This document shows positions 34,657 through 44,524 of a stretch of DNA of 64,000 bases, one piece after another. Source of the stretch: RGIG8748 sp045646525. GTDB taxonomy: Bacteria > Bacillota > Clostridia > UMGS1810. Position 1 is the stretch's first letter. Every line of letters begins with the position of its first letter. The stretch lies in contig JAZRKX010000032.1 of the NCBI GenBank assembly GCA_045646525.1, positions 1-64,000 of the forward strand. Direction: 5' to 3'. The position numbers and the translations under genes are program-made. The notes beneath the pieces were generated by a model. It was not told the origin of the DNA. It was given only the letters and a program-made list of their open reading frames with translations, and searched no databases.

Positions 34657-37482
34657 TTGAAAACATATATCAAAAAAATAAGTTCTTACATACTTCTTGT
34701 TGCAATGCTTGTTACTCTCTTTGCAGTACCTGCATATGCACAGGAGTCGGAAGTGTCCGATGCTAAATATGCTGTGGACCTTTTAAACACACTTGGCATT
34801 ACAGACCTTGAATATAATGGCGACTTGGATGCCAAGGTATCCAGAGCAGAATTTGCAGTTCTTCTTACGCAGTTTGTAAATACCGAGGTTGTTACAGGTA
34901 TTTCCGATGTAAACTTCAAGGATGTTTTAGATGGCTCCTATGAAGAGGATTACATAAAGACAGTTGTTTCCATGAAGTATATGCTTCCTGTAAACAGCGA
35001 GTATTTCTATCCCGCTTGGGAAATCACCGCAACCGATGCTGCAAAAGCCTTCCTTATGGCTCTTGGCTACGGCGGTATTATTGCAGACGAGCAGAATTTC
35101 CAGAGCTTTGCAAAAAGACTCGACATCTATGATAATGTGGATGTAATTAACTTTACCAGAGGCGAAGTATACAAGATGATGTACAATGCCCTCATGGCAA
35201 AGGTTATGGACCAGACGGGTTTTACTGAGGACAGCCCCGTTTACGAGCAGCTCAGCGATGTAAACGGCTTGTATATGTTCCACGATGTTATAAGAACAAG
35301 AGGCACCATCACAGGTGCGGGCGGAGTAATCCTCGGAAGCGGAAATAAATCCGACCTTAAAGAAGGTTACATAGAACTCGACGGTGTTAAGTTTACATGT
35401 CAGTCCCATGACATGAGCGCTATCCTCGGCAGAGATGTATATGTATACTGGCGTGATATCCGTTCAAGCGATATAGATAATGCAATACATGTAGAAGTTT
35501 TGGATGAAGATACACTTGTACTTACCGCATCCGAAATCATAGACTACTCTTCCTTTACCTACGAATACGAAGTAGGGGACAAGAGCAAAAAGTATACCGC
35601 AAATAAGCCCTATGTTATATACAATGGCGAGGAATACACAGGCTCGTACACCAAGGACATCATGATGCCCGAAAACGGCGATGTTACCATCGTAAAGGCA
35701 GATGGCGGCAGAGATGTTATAATCATCCGTTCATTCACAGATGTTCATGTTAATTTTGTAATGAATGACGATATGAGTCAGGTTATCCTCGGCAAAAACG
35801 GCGAGAGATATGACTTATCCGCTTACGGAACAGTAGCGCAGTTCTATGATGCAGACGGTTTTGCAATGCAGCTTTCCGATGTTAAGGAAGACAGCGTAGT
35901 TTCCGTTGCAAAGAGTGCTACAGGCGGGAAATATATAATCTATATTTCCACCGAAGCTGTTTCGGGTGAAATTGAGCTTATGTCAGGTGACGAATGGACA
36001 ATAGGCGAAACCACCTACAAGCTTTCTCCGGCACTTGAGAGAGCAATTAACTTAAAAGCTGTAGAGACGCCAAAATTTGGCAAACAGTATACTTTCTATA
36101 TCAACTGCAACGGTGAAATCGCATTTATAAGCGATGGCATAAGCGCACTTGAGGAAGGTGTATTCTACGGTGTAGTAACAGGTATCTCCACGGGAAGCGG
36201 TTTCAATACCGATGTTGCCATTAAGGTATTCTCCAAGGCAATGGGCGGTTTCGAAATCTATCAGATAGCAGAAAAGCTTGAATTAAACGGCGATAGAAAA
36301 GACAGAGAAAAGGTTGCAGAAGCATTGAGGAAGAACGGCAGAGACGGTCTTCTCGAAGAAAATTTTGTACCGCAGCCCATAAAGATTGGTCTTAATGCCG
36401 AGGGTGAGGTAAACTACCTCATGCAGGCAGCATCCAATAACGATGATGGTTTGGGCTTCTTCTACTTCATGGGTAGCTCCAGACAGGACACAAAGGGTAC
36501 ATACTATCAGTACAGAAATGTTTTGTCTTACTCCAATATGGGCGGTCGTGACTATGCTGCTGAACCCAATGACAAAAATTATAAACAGGCAGGCTACATT
36601 ACCTCTACTGAGACAATCCAGGTGCCTTTCTTCGCTCCCAACGGCGATGACCTCATTGGTGCTATAGATATTGATTCGGAAAAAGCATTTATATCCGCCA
36701 CAAGACCTTCGGGTGACACTCCTTTTATAGTGTACAAAGAGGACGAAGATGACCTTGCAGCTGCCTTTGTAATCCGTGCTGTGGAATCAGGAGAGAAGGA
36801 TCACTGTGAAAACACCGTTAACATCCACTGCGTACTCTCTATAACAGAGAGGGTCGTGGACGAAGAAGTTGTAACCTGTATAAAAACAAACAAAATGACC
36901 TACTATCTTAATGACCCCAAGATTAATCTTAATGCACTTAAAGTCTGGGAGAACTATCATGTTGAAAAAGAGGGTGTAAAGGTAAGACCTTATGAAGTAA
37001 ATGGAAAACAAGTTGTCCATAAGGTCGTACCGGGCGATATAGTAAACATTGCCGCAGATGCAACAGGCTTTATAAAGGCTATGGAAATCGTGTATGACAG
37101 TACAAACGAAGTAATGATGGGTAAGGGTCAATGCTCTTCAGACTATTACGGATATATAAACACAGACTATGTGTGGTACAGCCGTAATACACAGTACAAT
37201 CTTACACTTCTTCATGTGCTTAAGATAGAAGACGGCTACATGTCTGCTACTACTGCACAAGACCCTGCAGACTTTATAGCAGACTCGTCTGTAGCAAGAC
37301 ACTATCTTGGTGCAGTTCCGCCCATCATATGTGTAGAAAAGACAGGTAACAAGCTTTCATCCCGAAATGCTGTAAATTCCGACCTCGTAGGTTACTATGA
37401 TTCTCCGGAAGACCATGCTAAGGTTATACTCATGCACCGTTATGCACAGCAGCAGGGTACATCGTTTGTAATTAAGAAATAA
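34657..37482 (+). CDS. 941-residue SLH-anchored surface protein of unknown function
   Basis: A signal peptide (1-28, AYAQE cleavage) is followed by three SLH-like domains at the N-terminus (about 32-190; AKYAVDLLNTLGI, KVSRAEFAVLLTQF, RGEVYKMMYNALM). The remaining 740 residues are a long beta-rich region without recognisable catalytic motif. SLH at the N-terminus is the reverse of the other anchored proteins in the locus. A TTG start with GGAGG nine bases upstream fits. Similar long N-terminal-SLH proteins occur in many clostridial surface loci; a structural or binding role in glycan capture is inferred. Confidence 0.72.
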   Translation: MKTYIKKISSYILLVAMLVTLFAVPAYAQESEVSDAKYAVDLLNTLGITDLEYNGDLDAKVSRAEFAVLLTQFVNTEVVTGISDVNFKDVLDGSYEEDYIKTVVSMKYMLPVNSEYFYPAWEITATDAAKAFLMALGYGGIIADEQNFQSFAKRLDIYDNVDVINFTRGEVYKMMYNALMAKVMDQTGFTEDSPVYEQLSDVNGLYMFHDVIRTRGTITGAGGVILGSGNKSDLKEGYIELDGVKFTCQSHDMSAILGRDVYVYWRDIRSSDIDNAIHVEVLDEDTLVLTASEIIDYSSFTYEYEVGDKSKKYTANKPYVIYNGEEYTGSYTKDIMMPENGDVTIVKADGGRDVIIIRSFTDVHVNFVMNDDMSQVILGKNGERYDLSAYGTVAQFYDADGFAMQLSDVKEDSVVSVAKSATGGKYIIYISTEAVSGEIELMSGDEWTIGETTYKLSPALERAINLKAVETPKFGKQYTFYINCNGEIAFISDGISALEEGVFYGVVTGISTGSGFNTDVAIKVFSKAMGGFEIYQIAEKLELNGDRKDREKVAEALRKNGRDGLLEENFVPQPIKIGLNAEGEVNYLMQAASNNDDGLGFFYFMGSSRQDTKGTYYQYRNVLSYSNMGGRDYAAEPNDKNYKQAGYITSTETIQVPFFAPNGDDLIGAIDIDSEKAFISATRPSGDTPFIVYKEDEDDLAAAFVIRAVESGEKDHCENTVNIHCVLSITERVVDEEVVTCIKTNKMTYYLNDPKINLNALKVWENYHVEKEGVKVRPYEVNGKQVVHKVVPGDIVNIAADATGFIKAMEIVYDSTNEVMMGKGQCSSDYYGYINTDYVWYSRNTQYNLTLLHVLKIEDGYMSATTAQDPADFIADSSVARHYLGAVPPIICVEKTGNKLSSRNAVNSDLVGYYDSPEDHAKVILMHRYAQQQGTSFVIKK

Positions 37483-37496
37483 GGAGGATGCCGATT

Positions 37497-39929
37497 ATGA
37501 AAAAAGTATTATATAGAATATTAGCTTGCATAGTGGCATTGTCCCTTATGCCTACCATTGCTTTTGCAGGACCTCAGGATAACTTCCAGAAGGGCGACCC
37601 CGATACCTATTGGGGCGTCCTCTACGGACCCGGTTCTACAGATGAAAACTTTGTAAAGTCGGTAAATGTTACCACCCCCATGCTCGAGCAGAAGGGTGCC
37701 AAGTCTCTTGCCAAGGAAATTGCCGCACAATTAAAGGCACTTCCCGAGGGTAGACGCGTTATCGACCTTACAAACTTTACATATTGCCTATCTGACAATA
37801 TGACAAACTACTTCTTCCTTTCCGAAGATTCCAAGGAATATCTTAAAAAGAATACAGACAGCTTCTTTAAGGCGTTAAAGGAAGAGGGAGCACCCCTTGA
37901 TGTTGTAATAGATGATAACGAGTCGGGTATTGTTTGCTACGCAGTAGAAAACTATGCTATTCAGAACTTCAAGGATGCTTCCGAATCTATTTCCCAGACA
38001 ATTAAGACAAAAGGGCACCTCTACGAAGAGTGGATTAAAGAACAGCTTATAGCTATCGAAAAGATGCCCGAATACCAGAAGGTAAGACCTCTTCTTGAAG
38101 CGAACGGCTTTGTATTCGGTGAGGAATATGACCTTGAGTACATAAACATCTTCCCCGGTGCTCAGGAACCCCGAAGAAGCGTGTTCTACTCTAAGGAGCG
38201 CCCCGAGGGTGCAGAATATGCATACACTATATTCAATGAAACCATGGATGAGGGTATATACTTTACCGCATATCGCGAAGCTGTATATGACCAGATTACT
38301 AAGTATTATCCCGACATTAAGTATTCCAACTATGGTGACGGCGTAGGCACAGGTATGATACCCATGGTAAACTATCAGGGTACACCATCTCCCGCTACAG
38401 GACACAAAAACACATTTATTACAGGTACACATACAGCCCTTGTAAGATATGGTAACTTTAAGGATATAGTTAAGTATCCTCCCCAGGATTATCCGTGGGA
38501 TACAATGCCCAATACCGCATTTAACCAGCTTCTTCACACTATGAGAAGCACTCAGAATAATACCATTGCGGCAAATAACGAAATCCCTGCAATGATATGG
38601 GTAGGTATCAAGGGCTGGACTTCCATCAACGGTCAGGGCGGATATCAGAACTTCCACGAAACCGACTACTATCAGGAAGCTATGTTCCACTTAGGTCTTA
38701 CAGACCCTGACCCATGGCTTATATACAACCAGGATTCTCCAAATCAGGGCGATGACTTAAATCTCTTAAGAAGAGTGTTTGCTCAACTTGGAGAGCTTGT
38801 AGGTTTTGAAGACCGCAAGGTTATAATTCCTACATTAAATCAGGTTGTTTCCTGGGATCAGCGTTATGTAATTTCGGGTATGAGTGCAAACGGCAAGGGC
38901 ATATTCCGTATTACTCCCGACCTCTATTGTCCCGGAGTTTCCATGGATAACTTCCTTGTAAGCACTATGGATGGAATTACTTTCAAAATAGGTAACCAGT
39001 ATGTTAAGTTCCCGCAGGGCAGCTACATATATCAGCCCGATGATGTAGTATCCCAGTATGGCTTCTGGGTAATTACAGAAGATGCCGTATGGCCGCAGGA
39101 ATGGAGAACGGCAGATGACCCGCTTCCCGATATGCCTGTAACCACCGATGACTTAAAGCCAAACGGTGCAGATATTGAAGCTACAGAGACAATGCCTGAC
39201 CCCAATAACTACGAGAAGAAAAAGATAGTAGAGGAGGACACTCCCGCAAACCCCACACCTTCTACACCTTCCAATCCCGTTGGGGACAAAGAGGATGGCA
39301 AAACAGAGGTAACAAAGCCTGTTCAGACTACACTTAAGCTTAATCCCATAATGGGTACTAATGCTAAACTTAATCTCGTAGTCGGCGATATGCCGGGCGA
39401 TATGATAGGTCACTGGGCACAGCACAGCCTTGCCAACATGAGAGGTCTTGGCGTAATGAACGGCTCTGACATAGGTATGGAGCCCGACAGACTTATAACC
39501 AAGGCAGAATTTCTTGCTATGCTTGTAAGAATTCTCGGTGTTAAGACCTCCGCTTATGCAGGTGGCTACTCCGATATTGCAGAGGGCGCATGGTACGCAG
39601 ATATTGTATCTACTGCTGCAAAGGGCGGCTGGATTGATGAAGAGGGCGGCTTGTTAAATCCCAATGTAGAGCTTACAAGAGCAAAGGTATGCACAATCCT
39701 TGTAAGAGCTATGGGCGTAAGTGTGGACGGAGCCACCTCCAACTACACCGATACCTACTACCTTGGTGCAGAGGCTAAGAAGGCAGTAAATACAGCTACA
39801 GCACTCGGACTCATACAGGGTTATCCCGACGGAAGCTTCGGCAGTAACAATTTCTGCACAAGAGCAGAAATCGCTACAATATTCGAAAGACTTCTTGCAA
39901 AAATCCCTGAATTATACTCTTCAAAATAA
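37497..39929 (+). CDS. SLH-anchored putative glycoside hydrolase, paralogue B
   Basis: This 810-residue protein has a signal peptide (1-24), a presumed catalytic domain (about 35-560), a Pro/Thr-rich linker (TPANPTPSTPSNP) and three C-terminal SLH domains (about 640-805). It shares with the 40051 protein GAPLDVVIDDNES (Asp140, Glu142), SNYGDG, a long W/Y-rich stretch (DYYQEAMFHLGLTDPDPWLIYN) and the block VISGMSANGKGIFRITPDLY. The 31070 protein carries the same motifs in diverged form. The Asp/Glu pair at a strand end is the best guess for catalysis. AAGGAGG upstream selects the ATG at 37497 over the one at 37488. Confidence 0.68.
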   Translation: MKKVLYRILACIVALSLMPTIAFAGPQDNFQKGDPDTYWGVLYGPGSTDENFVKSVNVTTPMLEQKGAKSLAKEIAAQLKALPEGRRVIDLTNFTYCLSDNMTNYFFLSEDSKEYLKKNTDSFFKALKEEGAPLDVVIDDNESGIVCYAVENYAIQNFKDASESISQTIKTKGHLYEEWIKEQLIAIEKMPEYQKVRPLLEANGFVFGEEYDLEYINIFPGAQEPRRSVFYSKERPEGAEYAYTIFNETMDEGIYFTAYREAVYDQITKYYPDIKYSNYGDGVGTGMIPMVNYQGTPSPATGHKNTFITGTHTALVRYGNFKDIVKYPPQDYPWDTMPNTAFNQLLHTMRSTQNNTIAANNEIPAMIWVGIKGWTSINGQGGYQNFHETDYYQEAMFHLGLTDPDPWLIYNQDSPNQGDDLNLLRRVFAQLGELVGFEDRKVIIPTLNQVVSWDQRYVISGMSANGKGIFRITPDLYCPGVSMDNFLVSTMDGITFKIGNQYVKFPQGSYIYQPDDVVSQYGFWVITEDAVWPQEWRTADDPLPDMPVTTDDLKPNGADIEATETMPDPNNYEKKKIVEEDTPANPTPSTPSNPVGDKEDGKTEVTKPVQTTLKLNPIMGTNAKLNLVVGDMPGDMIGHWAQHSLANMRGLGVMNGSDIGMEPDRLITKAEFLAMLVRILGVKTSAYAGGYSDIAEGAWYADIVSTAAKGGWIDEEGGLLNPNVELTRAKVCTILVRAMGVSVDGATSNYTDTYYLGAEAKKAVNTATALGLIQGYPDGSFGSNNFCTRAEIATIFERLLAKIPELYSSK

Positions 39930-39941
39930 TATCTTTCCTGT

Positions 39942-39974
39942 ATTTACGGTGCGGCATATTGCCGCGCCGTAAAT
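39942..39974 (+). other. Strong intercistronic hairpin between paralogues B and C
   Basis: ATTTACGG-type arms of 15 bases pair almost perfectly (one G-U). No T run follows. A second inverted repeat, ATATTGAAT at 39983-39991 with ATTCAATAT at 40011-40019, lies just downstream. Either a leaky terminator or an RNA-stability element is possible. Confidence 0.5.
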
Positions 39975-40050
39975 AACGGGTGATATTGAATGGTAAATTT
40001 TCAATTTAAAATTCAATATTGCTTGTTATTATAAAAAATGGAGGAAATTT

Positions 40051-42183
40051 ATGCAAAGAAAAATCTCGTCACTAATATCAATCTTAATATGTATGTGTAT
40101 ATTTACATCTGTAATTTCTACAGGTGCATTTGCTGCGGAAGAAGGTAAGAAAGGTACATTTTTTGCTTACCTTTTCGGGCCCAGCTCGCAGACAGACAAT
40201 ATATTAAAACCCTATGACCTTACAAGTAAAAACCTCTATTCAAACGGCGCCAAGGCAGTAGCCAAGGAGACGGCATTTTATCTTAAGATGATGCCCGAGG
40301 GCAAACGCGCCATAGACATTCATAAAGTTTCTTATGACATCATGAATGACAAGGAGAATGTTGTATGGTGGGATAAGGGCACAGAAGCCGTACGAAGCCA
40401 TATGATAAAATACTTTGAGGCATTAAAGGCAGAGGGGGTAGCACTCGACTACATAATAGACGACATGGAGGGCGATATGTCCAACTGGTCTATTAAAAAG
40501 CAGGAGGTTGCCGATTCTATTGTAAATGACCCGCGCTACCTTACCGATATCCGCCCCGAACTCGAAAGCCGTGGCTTCCGCTTTGGTACAGAGGAGCAGG
40601 GTGACCTTTACTATGTTGTAAACTATACCAAGGACAAAACCAAAACTGCGTATAATACATGGAACAGAGCCATGGATGGCGACAGACTTGCCACATATCA
40701 CAACCGTGCGTTCTATGATGTGGCAAAGGAATATTACCCCAATGTAAAGCTCAGCAATTACGGATCATCCGCTTACAATGGCGAGGCCAAGCTTATATCA
40801 GGCTCAGCACACAGAAGCTATCTGGGAGGAGCGGGCAAAACACATATCGGTACTCACTCCGCACCGGTTTGCTATGGTACGCTTGTTCACCTTACATACA
40901 AGGGTTACGCGCCCGACGGCTATCCCTTTGAGCGTTTTTACAAGACAGCATACAATGCGCTTCTTGTAGATGTTATGAAATGTCAGTCGGCGGTGCTTTC
41001 CGCCAAAGACGGCGGTCTTATGCCATGGATAGGACTTAGAGACTGGAATTCCGACGGTCTTTACGGCAATTTCTACAGTACCGATTATTATCAGGAATTT
41101 CTGTTCCATGCAGGACTTTTAAAGCCTGACCCGTTCCTTATATACAATGCAGGATCCTCACAGGAGGGCGATGATTTAAAGCTTATACAGAATATAATGT
41201 ATCAGCTTGATGAACTTTGCGGATTTGAAGACCGCAAACCGCTTGTTACAAAGGCAGTAGACTGGAACAGGCGTTATGTACTCTCGGGTATGTATGCAGG
41301 CGGTAAAAATGTATGGAGAATCACACCGGACCTCTATACACCCGGTGTAACATTGGAAAACTTCCTGGTCGATAAAGAAAATCTTATTTTCCAGATAGGA
41401 AACGAGATTATAGATTTCCCTCAGGGTAGCTACATTTATGAGCCTAAAACTAAGCTTTCTGAATTTGGTTACTGGATTATCACTCCTAAGGAAACCACAC
41501 CCGAGGAATTCTTTGCACAAGGTATAGAAAGCGCGCCTGCCGCAATAGAAACAGAGGATTTTGCGCCCGCAGGATATTTGCACACAAATAACTGTGCTAA
41601 GTATAATCCCGATGTGCACAAAAAGGCAGATACACCCAAAAAAGAAGAGGTAAAAGTGCCATCGGAAGAACCTAAAGAAAATGTAAACAGCAATGTGGTA
41701 AATGGAATAGTGATTCCCAATCATTGGGCTAAGGAATACCTTGCATCAGCAGTAAGGGCAGGTATAATGGAAGGGTCAGAAAACGGTCTTACCCCCGACA
41801 GAAATGTAACAAGGGCTGAGCTTATTACCATGCTTCTTCGGGCATTTGACATAACCGCAAATACTACCTCAGGCTCGAGATGGTATGACGGTCCCATCGC
41901 TAAGGCAAAAGAGCTTGGCTGGATAAATCCCGAGGACGATGGTCCTACAATACTTGACCGTCAGGAAACGGCAAGAATCATGGTAAGGGCATTCAGAATA
42001 GGAGAGACCTCAAGAAAAATCACCTTTAATGATATAGGCGATGTTTCTACCGATATGCTTCCCTTTGTACTTGATGCGGCATCTGCAGGCATTATAAACG
42101 GTAAGCCGGGCGGTATATTTGCACCAAGAGCAAACCTTACAAGAGCAGAGGCTGTAACCATGCTTATGCGTTGTCTCAATTAA
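40051..42183 (+). CDS. SLH-anchored putative glycoside hydrolase, paralogue C
   Basis: This 710-residue protein has a signal peptide (1-28), a presumed catalytic domain (about 34-520) clearly paralogous to the 37497 protein, a Lys/Glu-rich linker and three SLH domains (about 550-710). Shared sites are ALDYIIDDMEGDM (Asp138, Glu140), LSNYGSSAY, FYSTDYYQEFLFHAGLLKPDP and YVLSGMYAGGKNVWRITPDLY. The order of blocks suggests a barrel followed by a beta domain. I can name no established GH family. The conserved location beside an uptake system and intracellular exo-enzymes supports an endo-acting surface glycanase, which is an inference. Confidence 0.68.
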   Translation: MQRKISSLISILICMCIFTSVISTGAFAAEEGKKGTFFAYLFGPSSQTDNILKPYDLTSKNLYSNGAKAVAKETAFYLKMMPEGKRAIDIHKVSYDIMNDKENVVWWDKGTEAVRSHMIKYFEALKAEGVALDYIIDDMEGDMSNWSIKKQEVADSIVNDPRYLTDIRPELESRGFRFGTEEQGDLYYVVNYTKDKTKTAYNTWNRAMDGDRLATYHNRAFYDVAKEYYPNVKLSNYGSSAYNGEAKLISGSAHRSYLGGAGKTHIGTHSAPVCYGTLVHLTYKGYAPDGYPFERFYKTAYNALLVDVMKCQSAVLSAKDGGLMPWIGLRDWNSDGLYGNFYSTDYYQEFLFHAGLLKPDPFLIYNAGSSQEGDDLKLIQNIMYQLDELCGFEDRKPLVTKAVDWNRRYVLSGMYAGGKNVWRITPDLYTPGVTLENFLVDKENLIFQIGNEIIDFPQGSYIYEPKTKLSEFGYWIITPKETTPEEFFAQGIESAPAAIETEDFAPAGYLHTNNCAKYNPDVHKKADTPKKEEVKVPSEEPKENVNSNVVNGIVIPNHWAKEYLASAVRAGIMEGSENGLTPDRNVTRAELITMLLRAFDITANTTSGSRWYDGPIAKAKELGWINPEDDGPTILDRQETARIMVRAFRIGETSRKITFNDIGDVSTDMLPFVLDAASAGIINGKPGGIFAPRANLTRAEAVTMLMRCLN

Positions 42184-42208
42184 TTTTTCAATAAAGGAAG
42201 AATGTATT

Positions 42209-42880
42209 ATGAAAAAAATTGTAAAGCAATTTGGCGAAATGAATTATATAGAGGCTTGTCCCGACAATTTCGACTCCTCTGAAAAATACCCCGTTATTAT
42301 TCTTCTTCACGGAGCGGGAAGCAGGGGAACAGACATAACACCTCTTATGGCAAATCCGTATTTTTCCGAGACCGAGGTTCACAATCTTGATATTGTTTCT
42401 TTCGCACCTCAGTGCTATGCAAACACATGGTTTGATATATTCGAAGAGCTTCAGGCTTTTATAGAATTTGCCATAGCACAGCCTTACATAGACGAGAAGA
42501 AAGTTTACCTTGTGGGCGCAAGTATGGGCGGTTATGCTACATGGCAGATGGCTATGAGCCGTCCCGAGCTTTTTGCCGCTATAGTACCCATTTGCGGCGG
42601 AGGTATGTACTGGAATGCCGAAAGACTTAAAAACATGGGTGTGTGGGCTTTTCACGGCGAGGTGGACGATGTTGTCTTCCCCGAGGAAAGCAGAAAAATG
42701 GTGGACTATGTAAATATGAAGGGCGGAAATGCCAAGCTTACTATATGTGAGGGCGTCTGCCATAACTCGTGGCTCAATGCCTACAGAAGCAGGGAACTTT
42801 TTGATTGGCTTCTTTCACACACTTTAAACGGTGAAAAGGTAGAGACTTCGGGATATAAGGGAGCCAAACAATTTGGCTGA
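42209..42880 (+). CDS. Alpha/beta-hydrolase esterase
   Basis: This 223-residue intracellular hydrolase of the dienelactone-hydrolase/carboxylesterase type has oxyanion-hole HGAGSRG, nucleophile Ser105 in VGASMGGYA, an Asp in FHGEVDDVV (153/154) and His185 in GVCHNSW. There is no signal peptide, so it would act on imported oligosaccharides, for example by removing acetyl or other acyl groups. A paralogue lies at 44525. The spacing to neighbours (25 and 18 bases) indicates one operon. Confidence 0.82.
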   Translation: MKKIVKQFGEMNYIEACPDNFDSSEKYPVIILLHGAGSRGTDITPLMANPYFSETEVHNLDIVSFAPQCYANTWFDIFEELQAFIEFAIAQPYIDEKKVYLVGASMGGYATWQMAMSRPELFAAIVPICGGGMYWNAERLKNMGVWAFHGEVDDVVFPEESRKMVDYVNMKGGNAKLTICEGVCHNSWLNAYRSRELFDWLLSHTLNGEKVETSGYKGAKQFG

Positions 42881-42898
42881 TACGAGGGAGATGTTTTT

Positions 42899-44521
42899 AT
42901 GACTGATACATTAATAGAAAATCTTATAAACGAAATGTCCTTGGATGAACTCTGCGGTCAGCTTATGAATCTTAATGTAAATGGCAAGATGGACCTTTCT
43001 GAATTTGAAGAAATGGTAAAAAGGGTCCGTCCGGGAGGAATATTTGTTACCAAAAAGGACAAGGAGCAAATTGCCCAGATTTCAGCAATTATAAATAAAT
43101 ATACAAAAGTACCTGTGATTGTGTCTGCCGATATAGAAAGCGGTGCAGGATGTTGCCTAAGAAATGAAGAGGTACTTCCCGAGCCTATGGCATGGGGTGC
43201 CGCCGATGATGAAGAGCTTATAGAAAGGGCAGGACAGATTACAGGTGAGATTTGCCGTAAGAACGGAATACATTGGAATTTTGCACCTGTAGTTGATATA
43301 AACTACAACAAGGACAACCCCGTAACCAATGTCCGCAGTGTATCCGACAGTCCGGAGCAGGTGGCAAAAATTGCGGGCGCTTATGTACGCGGAATGCAGA
43401 AAAACGGCATGATGATTGCAGGCTGTAAGCATTTTCCCGGTGACGGTATAGACGACAGAAATCAGCATTTCTGCACATGTATCAATCCTCTTACAAAAGA
43501 GGAGTGGATGAAGACCTTTGGCTATGTGTATAAAAAGATGATAGAAGCCGGCTCCGAGTCCGTTATGGTAGGTCACCTCGGCATGCCTGAAATCGAAGAA
43601 AATGTCGACCCCATATTAGGACCCAAGCCCGGTACACTAAGCTATGAAATAATGACAGGTCTTTTAAGAGAAGAACTTGGTTTTGAGGGTTGTATAGTTT
43701 CGGATGCTATGGCAATGGTTGGTGCATGCTCAATGACTACACCCGACAGACTTGCCATTGAGTACATAAAAGGCGGAGGAGATGTGATTCTCTTCGCTTT
43801 GGAAAATGACTTTAACTGTGTTAAAAAAGCCGTGGAAGACGGCGAAATAAGCATAGAACGCATAAAGGATTCCGTAAGAAGAGTTCTTAAGATGAAATAT
43901 AAGGCAGGACTTATAGGCACAAAGTCCGTAGATGAAGACAGTATAGAGGTTTCGGGTGATATAAAAGAGGTTGCAATGGATATTGCAAGAAAGAGCATTA
44001 CCGTTGTACGAAATTCCCAGAACCTTATTCCGCTTAATCTTAGGGCGGATGCGAAAATTCTTATGATTAATTTCCAGGCGGTTGAGAAGAAGGATGCGCC
44101 ATATATCAAGCAGCTTGATGTTCTCTCGAATGAGTTTACAAAAAGGGGCTATTCCGTAGACACATATCTTGCTTCCGATATAAATCACTATACCGTAGAA
44201 AAGATAAAAGACAGCTACGACTGTATACTTCTTAATAGCCGTATAAGCTCCAAGGATTATCTTGGAGGAACACTTCGTATAAACTGGGATAATATAATGC
44301 CGTTCTGGCGCGGAGTTGCCATAGACCATCCATGTGTAATATTTACCTCATTTGGCGACCCGTACAAATTATATGAGCTTCCTTTCCTGCGTACTTATGT
44401 AAATGCATACTCTTCCTCTCACTTTACACAGAGAGCGGTTGCCGAGGTTCTTTTGGGCGAGATTGAAGCAAAAGGCAAAAACCCTGTTTCTTTGAAAGGC
44501 TTTTTTAAAAGAGAGGTATAA
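42899..44521 (+). CDS. GH3 family beta-N-acetylhexosaminidase-like glycosidase
   Basis: This 540-residue cytoplasmic glycosidase has the GH3 barrel: PVIVSADIESGAG (about 72-84), KHFPGDGIDD (177-186) and the nucleophile Asp269 in CIVSDAMAMVGA. NagZ-type GH3 enzymes use a His-Asp pair in a loop after KHFPGHG. Here the loop reads DDRNQHF, so the dyad may be present in altered spacing. The C-terminal domain (about 350-540) matches the GH3 C-domain. Hexosamine specificity is likely but not certain; beta-glucosidase-type activity remains possible. It is flanked by two esterase paralogues. Confidence 0.85.
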   Translation: MTDTLIENLINEMSLDELCGQLMNLNVNGKMDLSEFEEMVKRVRPGGIFVTKKDKEQIAQISAIINKYTKVPVIVSADIESGAGCCLRNEEVLPEPMAWGAADDEELIERAGQITGEICRKNGIHWNFAPVVDINYNKDNPVTNVRSVSDSPEQVAKIAGAYVRGMQKNGMMIAGCKHFPGDGIDDRNQHFCTCINPLTKEEWMKTFGYVYKKMIEAGSESVMVGHLGMPEIEENVDPILGPKPGTLSYEIMTGLLREELGFEGCIVSDAMAMVGACSMTTPDRLAIEYIKGGGDVILFALENDFNCVKKAVEDGEISIERIKDSVRRVLKMKYKAGLIGTKSVDEDSIEVSGDIKEVAMDIARKSITVVRNSQNLIPLNLRADAKILMINFQAVEKKDAPYIKQLDVLSNEFTKRGYSVDTYLASDINHYTVEKIKDSYDCILLNSRISSKDYLGGTLRINWDNIMPFWRGVAIDHPCVIFTSFGDPYKLYELPFLRTYVNAYSSSHFTQRAVAEVLLGEIEAKGKNPVSLKGFFKREV

Positions 44522-44524
44522 ATT

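Noticed and set aside
37875..38690. Long open frame on the minus strand opposite paralogue B
   Set aside because: It has no ribosome site, is Cys/Tyr-rich in the manner of antisense shadows, and the plus-strand frame has clear domains and paralogues.
26896..42183. Repeated SLH and Ig-like segments as DNA repeats or recombination products
   Set aside because: The similarity is at protein level only; I see no long identical DNA stretches between the genes.
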